This document shows, one piece after another, positions 43,734 to 54,145 of a DNA stretch of 64,000 nt; the stretch's first letter is position 1; every line of letters starts with the position of its first letter. Origin of the DNA: Winogradskyella sp. (GTDB lineage: Bacteria; Bacteroidota; Bacteroidia; Flavobacteriales; Flavobacteriaceae); the NCBI RefSeq assembly GCF_013213835.1, contig NZ_JABSSU010000001.1, positions 394,197 through 458,196 of the forward strand. The letters run 5' to 3'. The notes below the pieces were generated by a model, which saw nothing but the letters and a program-made list of their open reading frames with translations, was not told the DNA's origin and ran no database searches. The translations under genes were made by a program, and so were the position numbers.

Positions 43734-44879
43734 TTGATTACAAGTAAAAATCGGAATTTTGGTTTAGATGCCGTGAGAGCTATTGCTATAACATTAGTTT
43801 TGTTAGGGCATACTATTGTGTTTTTTCCAAATGATCAAAGCATTGTAACCGATATGTTACAAGTTCTTGGAGTTTATGGTGTTGAAATCTTTTTTGTTCT
43901 AAGTGGATTTTTAATCGGTAACATTCTCATCAAGTTAATAGAAACAACTTCATTTACTTTGAAAGTTGTGCTTCATTTTTGGATACGACGATGGTTTAGA
44001 ACCTTGCCATTGTATTTTATCGTTTTAATTCTGAATGTCGTTTTACTTTATTTTTTCTTCGATGCTTTACCTGACAGATTATGGAAATATTTTCTTTTCT
44101 TACAAAACTTCTCAAATGAGTATTTACCCTTTTTTCCTGAGTCTTGGAGTCTGTCTATAGAGGAATATGCGTATCTGTTAGCTCCGATAGGATTGTTTCT
44201 AACGGTGAAGTTTTTCAATTGGTTAAATCTCGATAAGAGGAAGGTTTTTTTACTAAATGCTTTAATACTAATATGCGTATTTCTGTTTTTAAAATATATG
44301 TTTTATCAGAATAATATAGACATAAAACAGACTTTTAAGTCTTGGAATGTTAGTTTAAAAGCTATTGTTATTTATCGACTTGATTCTATTTTTATTGGGT
44401 TTGTATTAGTTTATTTTTTTAATTCTCGCAATGAATACTTTAAGAAAAATAGGCTACTGATGTTATGCTCAGGTGCTTTTGTTTTGAGTATTTTGCTCGT
44501 AGCACTCTACATATATCCTTTAAATCAACACAATACTTTCTTCTGGAATGTCTTGTACTTACCAATGAATTCCTTAGCAATTGGTGCGGTTTTACCTTAT
44601 TTCTATTTCTTGGATATAAAGCCAAAGAGATTTAAATCTTTTATTCGAAGTATTAGTTTGTATTCATATAGTATGTATCTATTGCATTATACATTTATAT
44701 CTTATTTCATTTATCAATGGATTGATTTAAAACAACTTAATTGGACTGTAGGTGTTTTTTGCAGCATAATGTACCTAGGAGCTGTTTATGTTATTTCTAG
44801 AGTATCATATTGTTATATAGAACAACCATTAACTGAGTTGCGAGATTCAAAATTTATAAAAAGTTTTTTTTCTAAATAG
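43734..44879 (+). CDS. Acyltransferase 3 family membrane protein (copy 1)
   Basis: The 381-residue protein has about ten helices and the acyltransferase-3 motifs: NFGLDAVRAIAITLVLLGHT with the catalytic-type His, GVEIFFVLSGFLIGNIL, an Arg-rich RRWFRTLPLYF loop and FPESWSLSIEEYAY. Such enzymes acylate sugars or lipids at the inner membrane. It starts with TTG 11 bases after the HTTM-like gene, so it may share its transcript. It is a paralogue of the next gene. Confidence 0.88.
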   Translation: MITSKNRNFGLDAVRAIAITLVLLGHTIVFFPNDQSIVTDMLQVLGVYGVEIFFVLSGFLIGNILIKLIETTSFTLKVVLHFWIRRWFRTLPLYFIVLILNVVLLYFFFDALPDRLWKYFLFLQNFSNEYLPFFPESWSLSIEEYAYLLAPIGLFLTVKFFNWLNLDKRKVFLLNALILICVFLFLKYMFYQNNIDIKQTFKSWNVSLKAIVIYRLDSIFIGFVLVYFFNSRNEYFKKNRLLMLCSGAFVLSILLVALYIYPLNQHNTFFWNVLYLPMNSLAIGAVLPYFYFLDIKPKRFKSFIRSISLYSYSMYLLHYTFISYFIYQWIDLKQLNWTVGVFCSIMYLGAVYVISRVSYCYIEQPLTELRDSKFIKSFFSK

Positions 44880-44947
44880 AGCAATTACAATTATTGTTAA
44901 TGTGATATCAATTTAAAACATAATCTTTTTGGAATTATATTTGACTT

Positions 44948-46078
44948 GTGGTAATACCTGATAAGAAACGAAATATAGGATTAGATATCGCAAGATCACT
45001 AGCAATGTTTTTAGTGCTGTTTTCTCATTCAATTTGGATAAGTGATCATTATCCAAAACCAATTCTTACACTAATGCAAATGAGCGGTACAATTGGTGTA
45101 GAGGTTTTCTTTATAATAAGTGGATTTTTAATTGGAAAGATAATTTTGAGAGATATCAATCGACCGAATTATTCTTTTAAAAATGTAAGGCGATTTATTG
45201 TAAGAAGATGGATACGTATTTTCCCAAATTATTATATGATCCTTTTAATAAATGTTGTTATTTGGTTTTCAATCTATAATGAGCTGCCCAAGTCTTTATA
45301 TAAATACATTATTTATATTCAGAATTTCTTTTCGCCTTCACCAGCATTTTATAGAATATCATGGAGTTTGTCAGTAGAGCAGTTTTCATATTTAATTGTA
45401 CCAATTGCAGTTTATTTTATAATAGCCATATTTAAAGATAAGGATCGAACAAAATTGTTCTTTTACACCTCCCTAGTGGCCGTTGTACTTTTTTCAATAC
45501 CTAAGATTCATTTTTATTTCACGAGAGAACTGAAAGATATAGTAGATTGGAATGAGAATATTAGAAAGGTCTTAATTTACCGTTTAGATACTGTGTATAT
45601 AGGGTTTATGTTTAGATATATATACGACAAGTACAAGAGTTGGTTTTACAGTAATCGAATAATATGTTTCGGTTGTGGTCTGTTGATTATTTTCATTTTG
45701 CATGGGTTTAGAGGTTTTTTTGGAATTACCGTTGCTCAGTCTCCATTTTTTATGACAGTGTTATATCTGCCTTTAAATTCTATTGCTGTCTGTTTGTTAC
45801 TACCTTTTCTCTTAGAAGTAAATTTGAAGTCTAAACAACTATCCAAGGTTTTCGTTAAAACAAGTGTACTTTCTTATTCCATTTATTTACTCCATTATTC
45901 GATAATACTGCATCTCCTTAAGGTGCTGATACCATCAGAGGATTTTACAGGTATAACTTTGTGGCTATATACATTTTTTTATTGGGGCTTAACCTTTTTA
46001 TTATCATATTTATTGTACACTTTTTATGAGCTTCCGTTTATGAGATATAGGAACAAAAAGTTTCCGAAATTGAAATAA
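44948..46078 (+). CDS. Acyltransferase 3 family membrane protein (copy 2)
   Basis: The 376-residue protein has the same layout as copy 1: NIGLDIARSLAMFLVLFSHS, GVEVFFIISGFLIGKII, RRWIRIFPNYYMI and ISWSLSVEQFSYL. It starts with GTG after a 68-base gap. The two proteins are clearly related but differ throughout, so the duplication is old. The substrate is unknown; extracellular polysaccharide or lipid are usual for the family. A bidirectional terminator follows. Confidence 0.88.
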   Translation: MVIPDKKRNIGLDIARSLAMFLVLFSHSIWISDHYPKPILTLMQMSGTIGVEVFFIISGFLIGKIILRDINRPNYSFKNVRRFIVRRWIRIFPNYYMILLINVVIWFSIYNELPKSLYKYIIYIQNFFSPSPAFYRISWSLSVEQFSYLIVPIAVYFIIAIFKDKDRTKLFFYTSLVAVVLFSIPKIHFYFTRELKDIVDWNENIRKVLIYRLDTVYIGFMFRYIYDKYKSWFYSNRIICFGCGLLIIFILHGFRGFFGITVAQSPFFMTVLYLPLNSIAVCLLLPFLLEVNLKSKQLSKVFVKTSVLSYSIYLLHYSIILHLLKVLIPSEDFTGITLWLYTFFYWGLTFLLSYLLYTFYELPFMRYRNKKFPKLK

Positions 46079-46113
46079 AAAAAGACCTTTTTTAATATTC
46101 AAAAGGTCTTTTT
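46079..46113. terminator. Bidirectional intrinsic terminator
   Basis: AAAAAGACCTTTT, a 9-base loop and AAAAGGTCTTTTT form a perfect 13-bp stem flanked by A- and T-runs, between the convergent acyltransferase and S9 peptidase genes. Confidence 0.92.
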
Positions 46114-46136
46114 ATTTATTTTTTCAGAAAGAAATT

Positions 46137-48455
46137 TTAATTCTTTATGGTTTCATCTTTCTTAATGGAATGATCCAGGTGTTTTGCATAAAAGCCCATC
46201 ATCGCTTTGTACAGCTCAATGCGGTTTTCTTCTTTTCCAAAACCATGTCCTTCATCATACTTAACCATATAAGGTACATCAACACCTCTTGCTCTTAAAC
46301 CTTCTACAATCTGATCGGATTCATTAATGTTAACTCTTGGGTCATTGGCACCTTGAACAACAAATAAAGGTTTAGTGATTTTATCGATGTGATTTACTGG
46401 TGATACTTCATCCATAATAGCTTTTTCCTCAGGAATATCAGCATCATACCAAATTTCTTTAATAATCTTTAAGTAAGGCTTCCAATATGGTGGAATACTT
46501 TCCATAAAGGTAAATAGGTTAGAGACACCTACATAATCGACACCGCATTTATATAAATCAGGAGTTTTTGTTAATCCTCTTAAAACAGCATAACCACCAT
46601 GACTTCCACCATAGATTGCAGCATTATCTTTATCTACCCAACCTTGCTCTACAACATATTTTAAACCATCTTCAACATCATCCATGGCTTTTCTACCAAT
46701 TTGTTTAAAACCAGACTCAAGGAATTCACGTCCGTAACCACCAGAAATTCTAAAGTTTACTTGTAATGTGGCATAACCACGACTTGCAAAAAGTTGTGCT
46801 TCAGGATTAAAGCCCCAAGAATCTCTTATTCCTTGAGGTCCACCGTGTGGATTTACAATTACGGGAACACGTTCTCCGTTAAGTGCCGCTTTTGGTAGAG
46901 TTATATAACCATGAATAGTTTTACCATCTCTACTTGTAAACGTAATTGGTCGCATTTCTGCCATATCCTTTTCATCAAGGTTTGGCATAAGATTATACAG
47001 TAATTCAAAACGATCCTTCTTAGCGTCATAAGAGTAATAAGTGCCGTATAGCTTATCACTTTGTAAAAAGATTAAATACTTGCTTTCATCGTCAGTAGCG
47101 TCTGCAATTGAGTAGTTGTAATCTGGGAACTTAGTGGTAATACGCTTGTGTAATTTTTTATAATAATCACTAACTGGAATAATGACTTGTTTCTCACCTT
47201 CATATGCAAAATAGTCTAACTCATAACCTCTATGTCTAGATAGAGACAAACCAGAAACATCATATTTATCATTTGAGTACAGTTTCTTAATGATTTTATG
47301 CTCCTTTAAATCGTATAAGTAGATTTCAGATTTATCGCTTTCTAAGTTAGAAACCACATAAGCGTCATGAGGATATTCTGTTGCATAATTAAAAGAAGAG
47401 ATGCTAAAACTGTCTTTCCAGCTTAATTCTCTCATTTTTTCGTAGGTCTTACCTTCATCTAAGGTATAATACCAATCAATATTTACACCTTCTCTAAGTT
47501 TAGCAAAACCTCTTAAGTTACCATCTTTATCAAACTCATATCCGTTAATTGGGTTAGCTGCATCATCATTTTTGTAAAGTTGCTCTAATGCTCCAGTAAC
47601 TATATTGATTTTATAAGGTTCAAAGATTTGTGGATTATTCTGGTTCATAGAGATAATCATATGATCTTTATCTTCCTTTAAAGAATTTAGAATATTCACC
47701 TTAACTCCTTCAAAAGGTGTTAATTCTTTTTGATTTTGTCCATCTAGATCTACGGCAAACAAGTGAAAATCTTCATTTCCACCTTTATCCATTATATAGA
47801 TGATTCTATTTTCGTTAGCCCATCCAAATCCCCTAATTAATTCATCTTTTTCTTCGATAATTCTAGTGACTTCACCAGTTTCAAGATTTTTTACATAAAC
47901 ATGATTCTTTTTGTTTTCATCTTTTTCTCTATAAAATAAATAGCTCCCATCAGGCGAGAAGTTAAATGAACTTGCTTTTGGTTTAGCAAAGTAGTCTTCA
48001 ACAGAATATTTGTAACTGTTAATAGGTTTCCAAGTTGCTAGTTTAGCTAATTCTTCGTCTGATGTAGGTAACGATGTGTTTCCAGGTTTAGTCTTCACAG
48101 TTTTGCTTAATGTTAATGGTAATTCATTAGGACCTTGATAAAAGGTACCCGTAAATGTATTGTCTCCTAAGGTACCAACATATTTTATTCCAGCTTGTTT
48201 AAATTCAATGGTTAATTGATTATCTACAAAAGTAGTCACATCCATAGGAATACCCGTTGCACCTTGTGATGGACTATCCATAGTTGATGAATATTCATCG
48301 TTTTCAAATGTCACATTAAACAATAATGGCAGCTCTGTTCCTTGTACAGATAACTTTCCTTCCCAAGCACCAGCAATTTCTTGAGCTTGGGTCTGAGTGA
48401 TAAGTCCTAAGAAAAGAACAAGTGAAACACTCAATTTCAAAATTTTTGTTTTCAT
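46137..48455 (-). CDS. S9-family peptidase (prolyl oligopeptidase-like) with N-terminal accessory domain
   Basis: The 772-residue exported protein has a signal peptide (ITQTQAQ). Residues ~24-115 form an all-beta domain (IAGAWEGKLSVQGTELPL) of the type attached to some alpha/beta hydrolases. A beta-propeller follows (about 150-490), then the catalytic hydrolase domain with the nucleophile in YGGSHGGYAVLRG, Asp in VVQGANDPRV and His in YDEGHGFGKEEN. It probably cleaves oligopeptides in the periplasm. The gene is transcribed alone, between a bidirectional terminator and a 341-base intergenic region. Confidence 0.9.
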   Translation of the reverse strand: MKTKILKLSVSLVLFLGLITQTQAQEIAGAWEGKLSVQGTELPLLFNVTFENDEYSSTMDSPSQGATGIPMDVTTFVDNQLTIEFKQAGIKYVGTLGDNTFTGTFYQGPNELPLTLSKTVKTKPGNTSLPTSDEELAKLATWKPINSYKYSVEDYFAKPKASSFNFSPDGSYLFYREKDENKKNHVYVKNLETGEVTRIIEEKDELIRGFGWANENRIIYIMDKGGNEDFHLFAVDLDGQNQKELTPFEGVKVNILNSLKEDKDHMIISMNQNNPQIFEPYKINIVTGALEQLYKNDDAANPINGYEFDKDGNLRGFAKLREGVNIDWYYTLDEGKTYEKMRELSWKDSFSISSFNYATEYPHDAYVVSNLESDKSEIYLYDLKEHKIIKKLYSNDKYDVSGLSLSRHRGYELDYFAYEGEKQVIIPVSDYYKKLHKRITTKFPDYNYSIADATDDESKYLIFLQSDKLYGTYYSYDAKKDRFELLYNLMPNLDEKDMAEMRPITFTSRDGKTIHGYITLPKAALNGERVPVIVNPHGGPQGIRDSWGFNPEAQLFASRGYATLQVNFRISGGYGREFLESGFKQIGRKAMDDVEDGLKYVVEQGWVDKDNAAIYGGSHGGYAVLRGLTKTPDLYKCGVDYVGVSNLFTFMESIPPYWKPYLKIIKEIWYDADIPEEKAIMDEVSPVNHIDKITKPLFVVQGANDPRVNINESDQIVEGLRARGVDVPYMVKYDEGHGFGKEENRIELYKAMMGFYAKHLDHSIKKDETIKN

Positions 48456-48796
48456 TTTTAATCTTAAATTTTAGAGTTCGTTTTTGATTAATATCTCATT
48501 AGAAGACTGGAAGAAAGATTTGTTACAGATTTAGTGTTAAAACTTCAAGAAATTTTGAACATTGTTTTGCCTTATTTTGGAATTTTCTCAAACGTTTTCG
48601 TTAATAAGTCTTCATATTATAGGGATATTTTTTCTGTATTTAATAATTTTACACATCATATTTTGTGAAATATTAAATTTATATTCCTCAAATTTTCGAT
48701 TTGTTGAATAATTTTTAAAAAATGCTTCTAAACGTTGTGAATCTTTAAAATAAGTAGGCTTTTTTGTAGTTTTGTGCACCTTAAAAGTTCATACAA
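48456..48796. other. 341-base divergent intergenic region
   Basis: The region separates the S9 peptidase and acnB start codons and must hold both promoters. It contains AAACGTTT with a following TCG (48590-48599), a shorter relative of the palindrome at the HMG-CoA lyase promoter, and a TAGTTTTG box at 48767-48774 for acnB. I see no gene, repeat or RNA here. Confidence 0.6.
48767..48774 (+). promoter_or_regulatory. -7 promoter box of acnB
   Basis: TAGTTTTG matches TAnnTTTG and lies 22 bases before the ATG at 48797. The nearest TTG upstream (48735-48737) is 29 bases away, longer than usual. Confidence 0.5.
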
Positions 48797-51571
48797 ATGA
48801 CATACAACAATTACATTAAAGAAATTGAAGAAAGAAAAGCTCAAGGATTACATCCAAAACCTATTGATGGAGCTGATTTGTTAAGCGAAATTATCGCACA
48901 AATTAAAGATGTAAACAATGCTAATAGAGACGATTCTTTAAAGTTCTTTATATATAATACCTTGCCAGGTACTACAAGTGCAGCTGGCGTAAAAGCAAAA
49001 TTTTTAAAAGAAATTATTGTTGGTGAATCTACTGTTGAAGAAATTTCACCAGCATTTGCATTTGAGCAGTTATCACACATGAAAGGTGGACCTTCAATAG
49101 AAGTATTATTAGACCTTGCATTGGGTAATGATGAAGTTATTGCACAAGAAGCTGCCAAAGTGCTTAAAACACAAGTGTTCTTATACGAAGCAGATACTGA
49201 GCGTTTAGAAATTGCCATGAAAGCAGGAAACGCTTTAGCAAAAGATATTATCGAAAGTTATGCGCAAGCAGAGTTCTTTACAAAGCTTCCAGAGATAGAC
49301 GAAGAAATCCAAGTAGTAACTTATGTTGCTGGAGTAGGAGATATTTCAACAGATTTATTATCACCAGGTGCAGATGCGCATTCACGTTCAGACAGAGAAT
49401 TACATGGTCAATCTATTTTTGAGCATAACAAAGACATGCAACAAGAAGTATTGGCTTTAAAAGAACAGCATCCAGATAAGCGCATTATGCTTATTGCAGA
49501 AAAAGGTACAATGGGTGTTGGGTCTTCAAGAATGTCAGGTGTAAACAACGTAGCACTTTGGACAGGTATTTCATCTAGTCCATATGTACCATTTATTAAT
49601 ATTGCACCGGTTATAGCCGGTACAAATGGTATTGCACCAATTTTCTTAACTACAGTTGGAGTTACAGGTGGCATCGGAATTGACCTAAAAAACTGGGTAA
49701 AGCAAAAAGATGAAAACGGAAACACAGTTCTTGATGCAGATGGCGAGCCAGTATTAGAGCAAGTATATTCAGTTGAGACAGGAACCGTTTTAACCATTAA
49801 TACAAAAACTAAAAAGCTTTATAGCGGCGACCAAGAATTAAAAGATATTTCGGCAGCATTAACACCACAAAAGATGGAATTCATCAAAGCTGGCGGTTCA
49901 TACGCAGTAGTTTTTGGTAAGAAGTTACAAACGTTTGCTTGTAAAGTATTAGGAATCGATGTACCTCAAGTATATGCACCTTCAAAAGAGATTTCTCAGG
50001 AAGGTCAAGGTCTTACAGCTGTTGAAAAGATTTTCAACAAAAATGCTGTTGGTACAACACCAGGAAAAACATTACATGCAGGCTCTAATGTACGTGTAGA
50101 AGTTAATATTGTAGGTTCTCAGGACACTACAGGATTAATGACGTCGCAGGAGTTAGAGATGATGGCGGCAACAGTTGTATCGCCTATCGTTGATGCAAGT
50201 TACCAGTCTGGATGTCACACAGCATCAGTTTGGGATGATAAGTCTAAAGCTAACATTCCACGATTAATGAAGTTTATGAACGACTTCGGATTAATCACAG
50301 GTCGCGACCCTAAAGGTTTGTATCATCCAATGACAGATGTTATTCACAAAGTATTAAATGATATTACTGTTGACGATTGGGATATTATCATAGGTGGAGA
50401 TTCTCACACACGTATGTCTAAAGGTGTAGCTTTCGGTGCCGATTCTGGTACAGTAGCCTTAGCTTTAGCAACTGGTGAAGCATCAATGCCTATTCCAGAA
50501 TCTGTAAAAGTGACGTTTAAAGGTAACATGAGAAGCTTCATGGATTTCCGCGATGTGGTTCATGCTACACAACAACAAATGTTAAAGCAATTTGGTGGTG
50601 AGAATGTATTCCAAGGTAGAATTATTGAGGTTCACATAGGTACATTAACATCAGACCAAGCCTTTACATTTACAGATTGGACTGCTGAAATGAAAGCTAA
50701 AGCATCTATTTGTATCTCTGAAGATGAGACCTTAATTGAGTCATTAGAAATCGCTCGCGACCGTATCAAGATAATGATAGATAAAGGTATGGATAACGAA
50801 AAGCATGTGCTTCAAGGTTTAGTTGATAAAGCAAATACTAGAATAACAGAGCTTAAAACAGGAATAAAACCAGCGCTTAAACCAGATGCAGATGCCAAGT
50901 ATTATGCTGAGGTTGTGATTGACTTAGATGAAATTGCTGAGCCAATGATTGCTGACCCAGATGTAAATAATGATGATGTATCTAAGCGTTATACGCACGA
51001 TACAATTCGTCCATTATCTTACTATGGTGGAACTAAAAAAGTAGACCTAGGATTTGTAGGTTCTTGTATGGTACATAAAGGTGACATGAAGATTCTGGCG
51101 CAAATGCTTAAGAATATCGAAGCACAACATGGTACAGTAGAATTTAAAGCACCATTAGTAGTAGCACCACCAACATACAACATTGTAGACGAGTTAAAAG
51201 CAGAAGGTGATTGGGCAGTATTAGAAAAATACTCAGGATTTGTATTCGATGATAGCGCACCAAAAGGATTAGCGCGTACCAAGTACGAAAACATGCTATA
51301 CTTAGAGCGTCCAGGATGTAACCTTTGTATGGGTAACCAAGAAAAGGCAGAACCAGGAGATACAGTAATGGCAACATCTACACGTTTATTCCAAGGTCGC
51401 GTTGTAAAAGACTCAGGTGAGAAAAAGGGAGAATCATTACTATCATCAACACCAGTTGTGGTATTATCAACCATTTTAGGTCGCACACCAACAATGGAAG
51501 AATACGAAGCAGCAGTAGATGGTATCGTGTTGACTAAGTTTAAGCCATCACAAAAAAGTTTAGTGGTTTAA
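48797..51571 (+). CDS. acnB: Aconitate hydratase B (aconitase 2)
   Basis: The 924-residue protein has the AcnB domain order: an N-terminal HEAT-like helical domain (about 1-165), the swivel domain, then the catalytic domains. Iron-sulfur Cys residues are seen in GFVGSCMVHKGD and ERPGCNLCMGNQ, and the segments IIGGDSHTRMSKGVAFGADSG and DFRDVVHAT are typical. It interconverts citrate and isocitrate, and in this family often also acts on 2-methylisocitrate. A terminator and a second aconitase of the other class follow. Confidence 0.95.
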   Translation: MTYNNYIKEIEERKAQGLHPKPIDGADLLSEIIAQIKDVNNANRDDSLKFFIYNTLPGTTSAAGVKAKFLKEIIVGESTVEEISPAFAFEQLSHMKGGPSIEVLLDLALGNDEVIAQEAAKVLKTQVFLYEADTERLEIAMKAGNALAKDIIESYAQAEFFTKLPEIDEEIQVVTYVAGVGDISTDLLSPGADAHSRSDRELHGQSIFEHNKDMQQEVLALKEQHPDKRIMLIAEKGTMGVGSSRMSGVNNVALWTGISSSPYVPFINIAPVIAGTNGIAPIFLTTVGVTGGIGIDLKNWVKQKDENGNTVLDADGEPVLEQVYSVETGTVLTINTKTKKLYSGDQELKDISAALTPQKMEFIKAGGSYAVVFGKKLQTFACKVLGIDVPQVYAPSKEISQEGQGLTAVEKIFNKNAVGTTPGKTLHAGSNVRVEVNIVGSQDTTGLMTSQELEMMAATVVSPIVDASYQSGCHTASVWDDKSKANIPRLMKFMNDFGLITGRDPKGLYHPMTDVIHKVLNDITVDDWDIIIGGDSHTRMSKGVAFGADSGTVALALATGEASMPIPESVKVTFKGNMRSFMDFRDVVHATQQQMLKQFGGENVFQGRIIEVHIGTLTSDQAFTFTDWTAEMKAKASICISEDETLIESLEIARDRIKIMIDKGMDNEKHVLQGLVDKANTRITELKTGIKPALKPDADAKYYAEVVIDLDEIAEPMIADPDVNNDDVSKRYTHDTIRPLSYYGGTKKVDLGFVGSCMVHKGDMKILAQMLKNIEAQHGTVEFKAPLVVAPPTYNIVDELKAEGDWAVLEKYSGFVFDDSAPKGLARTKYENMLYLERPGCNLCMGNQEKAEPGDTVMATSTRLFQGRVVKDSGEKKGESLLSSTPVVVLSTILGRTPTMEEYEAAVDGIVLTKFKPSQKSLVV

Positions 51572-51593
51572 TTCTTTAGATTATAAATGAAAT

Positions 51594-51623
51594 AAAAAGC
51601 TCGAGTTTATACTCGAGCTTTTT
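51594..51623 (+). terminator. Intrinsic terminator after acnB
   Basis: AAAAAGCTCGAGT, a 4-base loop and ACTCGAGCTTTTT make a perfect 13-bp stem with a T-run. Confidence 0.92.
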
Positions 51624-51759
51624 GCTTTTATTGAATCAATAAAGATGTATTTATGAATTGAAATTTAGAATAGTAGCATTGAAATAAAATTCAAAGGCCA
51701 TTAAAACTGATACCTAAATTTTCGTAAATTGAAGCATTACATAACACAAATTTTAAACT

Positions 51760-54027
51760 ATGGCAATTGACATTAATATGATTAAAAATGTTTACTCAAC
51801 AATGAAAGAACACGTTGATGCTGCGCGAGATGTTGTTGGTAAACCACTCACACTTTCTGAAAAGATATTATACTCTCATTTATGGGATGGCAAACCTACC
51901 AAAGCCTTTTCTAGAGGTAAAGATTATGTAGATTTTGCTCCCGATAGAGTGGCGTGTCAAGACGCAACAGCACAGATGGCGTTATTACAGTTTATGCAAG
52001 CCGGAAAGAAAAAAGTAGCTGTACCAACTACGGTACATTGTGATCACCTAATTCAAGCAAAGGAAGGTGCTGCAACAGATTTAAAGCATGCTAATAATAC
52101 AAGTAGTGAGGTTTTTAATTTTCTTGAGTCTGTTTCTAATAAATATGGAATAGGTTTTTGGAAACCAGGTGCAGGTATAATACATCAAGTAGTTTTAGAG
52201 AATTATGCCTTTCCGGGAGGAATGATGATAGGTACAGATTCACATACTGTAAATGCTGGTGGATTAGGAATGCTTGCCATCGGAGTTGGTGGAGCAGACG
52301 CAGTAGATGTTATGGCAGGAATGGCTTGGGAATTAAAGTTTCCAAAATTAATTGGTGTAAGACTTACAGGTAAATTATCTGGCTGGACAGCACCAAAAGA
52401 TGTGATTTTAAAAGTTGCAGAAATTTTAACTGTAAAAGGTGGGACAGGAGCTATTGTAGAATATTTTGGGCCTGGTGCCTTGTCGATGTCCTGTACAGGA
52501 AAAGGTACCATTTGTAACATGGGTGCAGAAATTGGAGCAACCACTTCAACTTTTGGATATGATGATTCTATGGAACGTTACTTAAAAGCCACCGATAGAG
52601 TAGATGTTGCAGAAGCTGCAAATGAAATTAAAGAATATTTGACTGCAGATGCTGAGGTATACGAAAACCCTGAGCAATATTTTGACCAAGTAATCGATAT
52701 TAATTTATCAGAATTAGGACCTTTATTAAATGGACCATTTACACCAGATTTATCCACAACAGTTGGTAAAGAAATGACAGATAAGGCTAAAGAAAATGAA
52801 TGGCCTATGAAAGTTGAATGGGGACTTATAGGTTCTTGTACAAATTCGTCATACGAAGATTTATCTAGAGCATCTTCTATAGCGCAACAAGCATTAGATA
52901 AAGGACTAAAAACCAAAGCCGAATTTGGAATTAATCCAGGTTCTGAGCAAGTACGTTATACAGCAGAACGCGATGGAATTCTTCAAGTGTTTGAAAAATT
53001 AGATGCTAAGATTTTTACCAATGCTTGTGGCCCATGTATTGGGCAATGGGCACGTTATAGCGACCCAAAAAATGCACCTAAAAACTCTATTGTGCACTCA
53101 TTTAACAGAAACTTTGCAAAGCGTGCAGATGGTAATCCAAATACACATGCTTTTGTAGCTTCACCAGAAATTACGGCAGCAATTGCAATTGCAGGTCGTT
53201 TAGATTTTAATCCAATGACAGATACTTTGATTAATGAAAATGGTGAAGAAGTGATGTTAGATGAGCCTACTGGATGGGAATTACCACCAAAAGGTTTTGA
53301 CGTAAAAGACAATGGTTATTTAGAACCTGTAGAAGATGGAAGTGGAGTTGAAGTAACTGTAAATCCTACATCAGAGCGTTTACAACTCTTAACACCATTT
53401 GAGCCTATTGGTTCTGAAGTAAAAGGGGCGAAACTATTAATAAAAGCATTTGGAAAATGTACAACAGATCATATTTCTATGGCTGGGCCATGGCTCCGTT
53501 ACCGTGGTCATTTAGATAATATTGCAAATAACACATTAATTGGTGCTGTTAATGCTTTTAATAAACAGACCAATTTTGTTAAAAATCAATTAACAGGAGA
53601 CTATGGTGGTGTGCCAGATACTCAACGAGAATACAAGAAAAATGGTATTTGGTCTGTAGTAGTTGGTGACCATAATTATGGTGAAGGCTCATCTAGAGAG
53701 CACGCAGCAATGCAACCTCGACATTTGGGTGTAGCAGCTGTTATTGTGAAATCCTTTGCACGTATTCACGAGACTAACCTTAAAAAACAAGGTATGTTAG
53801 GATTAACTTTTGCTAATGAAAGCGATTACGACTTAATACAAGAAGATGATATCTTTAACTTCTTAGATCTTAATGAATTTTCACCAGGTAAACCTTTACA
53901 TATCGAAATCGTTCATACCGACGGTTCTACAGATACCATAGCTGTGAATCATACATACAATGATTCTCAAATTGAATGGTATAAAGAAGGTTCTGCATTA
54001 AACTTAATAAAGAAGCAAAACGCATAA
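51760..54027 (+). CDS. Aconitate hydratase (mitochondrial-type/AcnA-like)
   Basis: The 755-residue protein matches the monofunctional, mitochondrial-type aconitase class. Cluster Cys motifs are [13 protein letters not shown] and [16 protein letters not shown]. Other signatures are [37 protein letters not shown] and [12 protein letters not shown]. It catalyses the same TCA step as AcnB. It has its own promoter region in the 188-base gap after the acnB terminator. The gene is intact and full length, so the pair is not a decayed duplicate. Confidence 0.94.
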   Translation: MAIDINMIKNVYSTMKEHVDAARDVVGKPLTLSEKILYSHLWDGKPTKAFSRGKDYVDFAPDRVACQDATAQMALLQFMQAGKKKVAVPTTVHCDHLIQAKEGAATDLKHANNTSSEVFNFLESVSNKYGIGFWKPGAGIIHQVVLENYAFPGGMMIGTDSHTVNAGGLGMLAIGVGGADAVDVMAGMAWELKFPKLIGVRLTGKLSGWTAPKDVILKVAEILTVKGGTGAIVEYFGPGALSMSCTGKGTICNMGAEIGATTSTFGYDDSMERYLKATDRVDVAEAANEIKEYLTADAEVYENPEQYFDQVIDINLSELGPLLNGPFTPDLSTTVGKEMTDKAKENEWPMKVEWGLIGSCTNSSYEDLSRASSIAQQALDKGLKTKAEFGINPGSEQVRYTAERDGILQVFEKLDAKIFTNACGPCIGQWARYSDPKNAPKNSIVHSFNRNFAKRADGNPNTHAFVASPEITAAIAIAGRLDFNPMTDTLINENGEEVMLDEPTGWELPPKGFDVKDNGYLEPVEDGSGVEVTVNPTSERLQLLTPFEPIGSEVKGAKLLIKAFGKCTTDHISMAGPWLRYRGHLDNIANNTLIGAVNAFNKQTNFVKNQLTGDYGGVPDTQREYKKNGIWSVVVGDHNYGEGSSREHAAMQPRHLGVAAVIVKSFARIHETNLKKQGMLGLTFANESDYDLIQEDDIFNFLDLNEFSPGKPLHIEIVHTDGSTDTIAVNHTYNDSQIEWYKEGSALNLIKKQNA

Positions 54028-54052
54028 CAATAGATTTTATTAAAATGTATTG

Positions 54053-54082
54053 AGCTCCTAGTTTTTCTAGGAGCTTTTTTTT
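54053..54082 (+). terminator. Intrinsic terminator after the second aconitase
   Basis: AGCTCCTAG, a 5-base loop and CTAGGAGCT form a 9-bp stem followed by eight T. Confidence 0.9.
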
Positions 54083-54145
54083 GTTTACACGTAAGGTCTT
54101 TTCTAAATTTTCGACCTAAGTTCTATCTAATCAATTAATAAAGCA

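Noticed and set aside
51022..51486. A 154-codon frame antisense to acnB
   Set aside because: It lies fully inside the conserved catalytic end of aconitase and has no recognisable protein features.
48797..54027. Tandem aconitases as a recent duplication
   Set aside because: The proteins belong to different classes (924 and 755 residues, different domain order), so they are not copies of each other.
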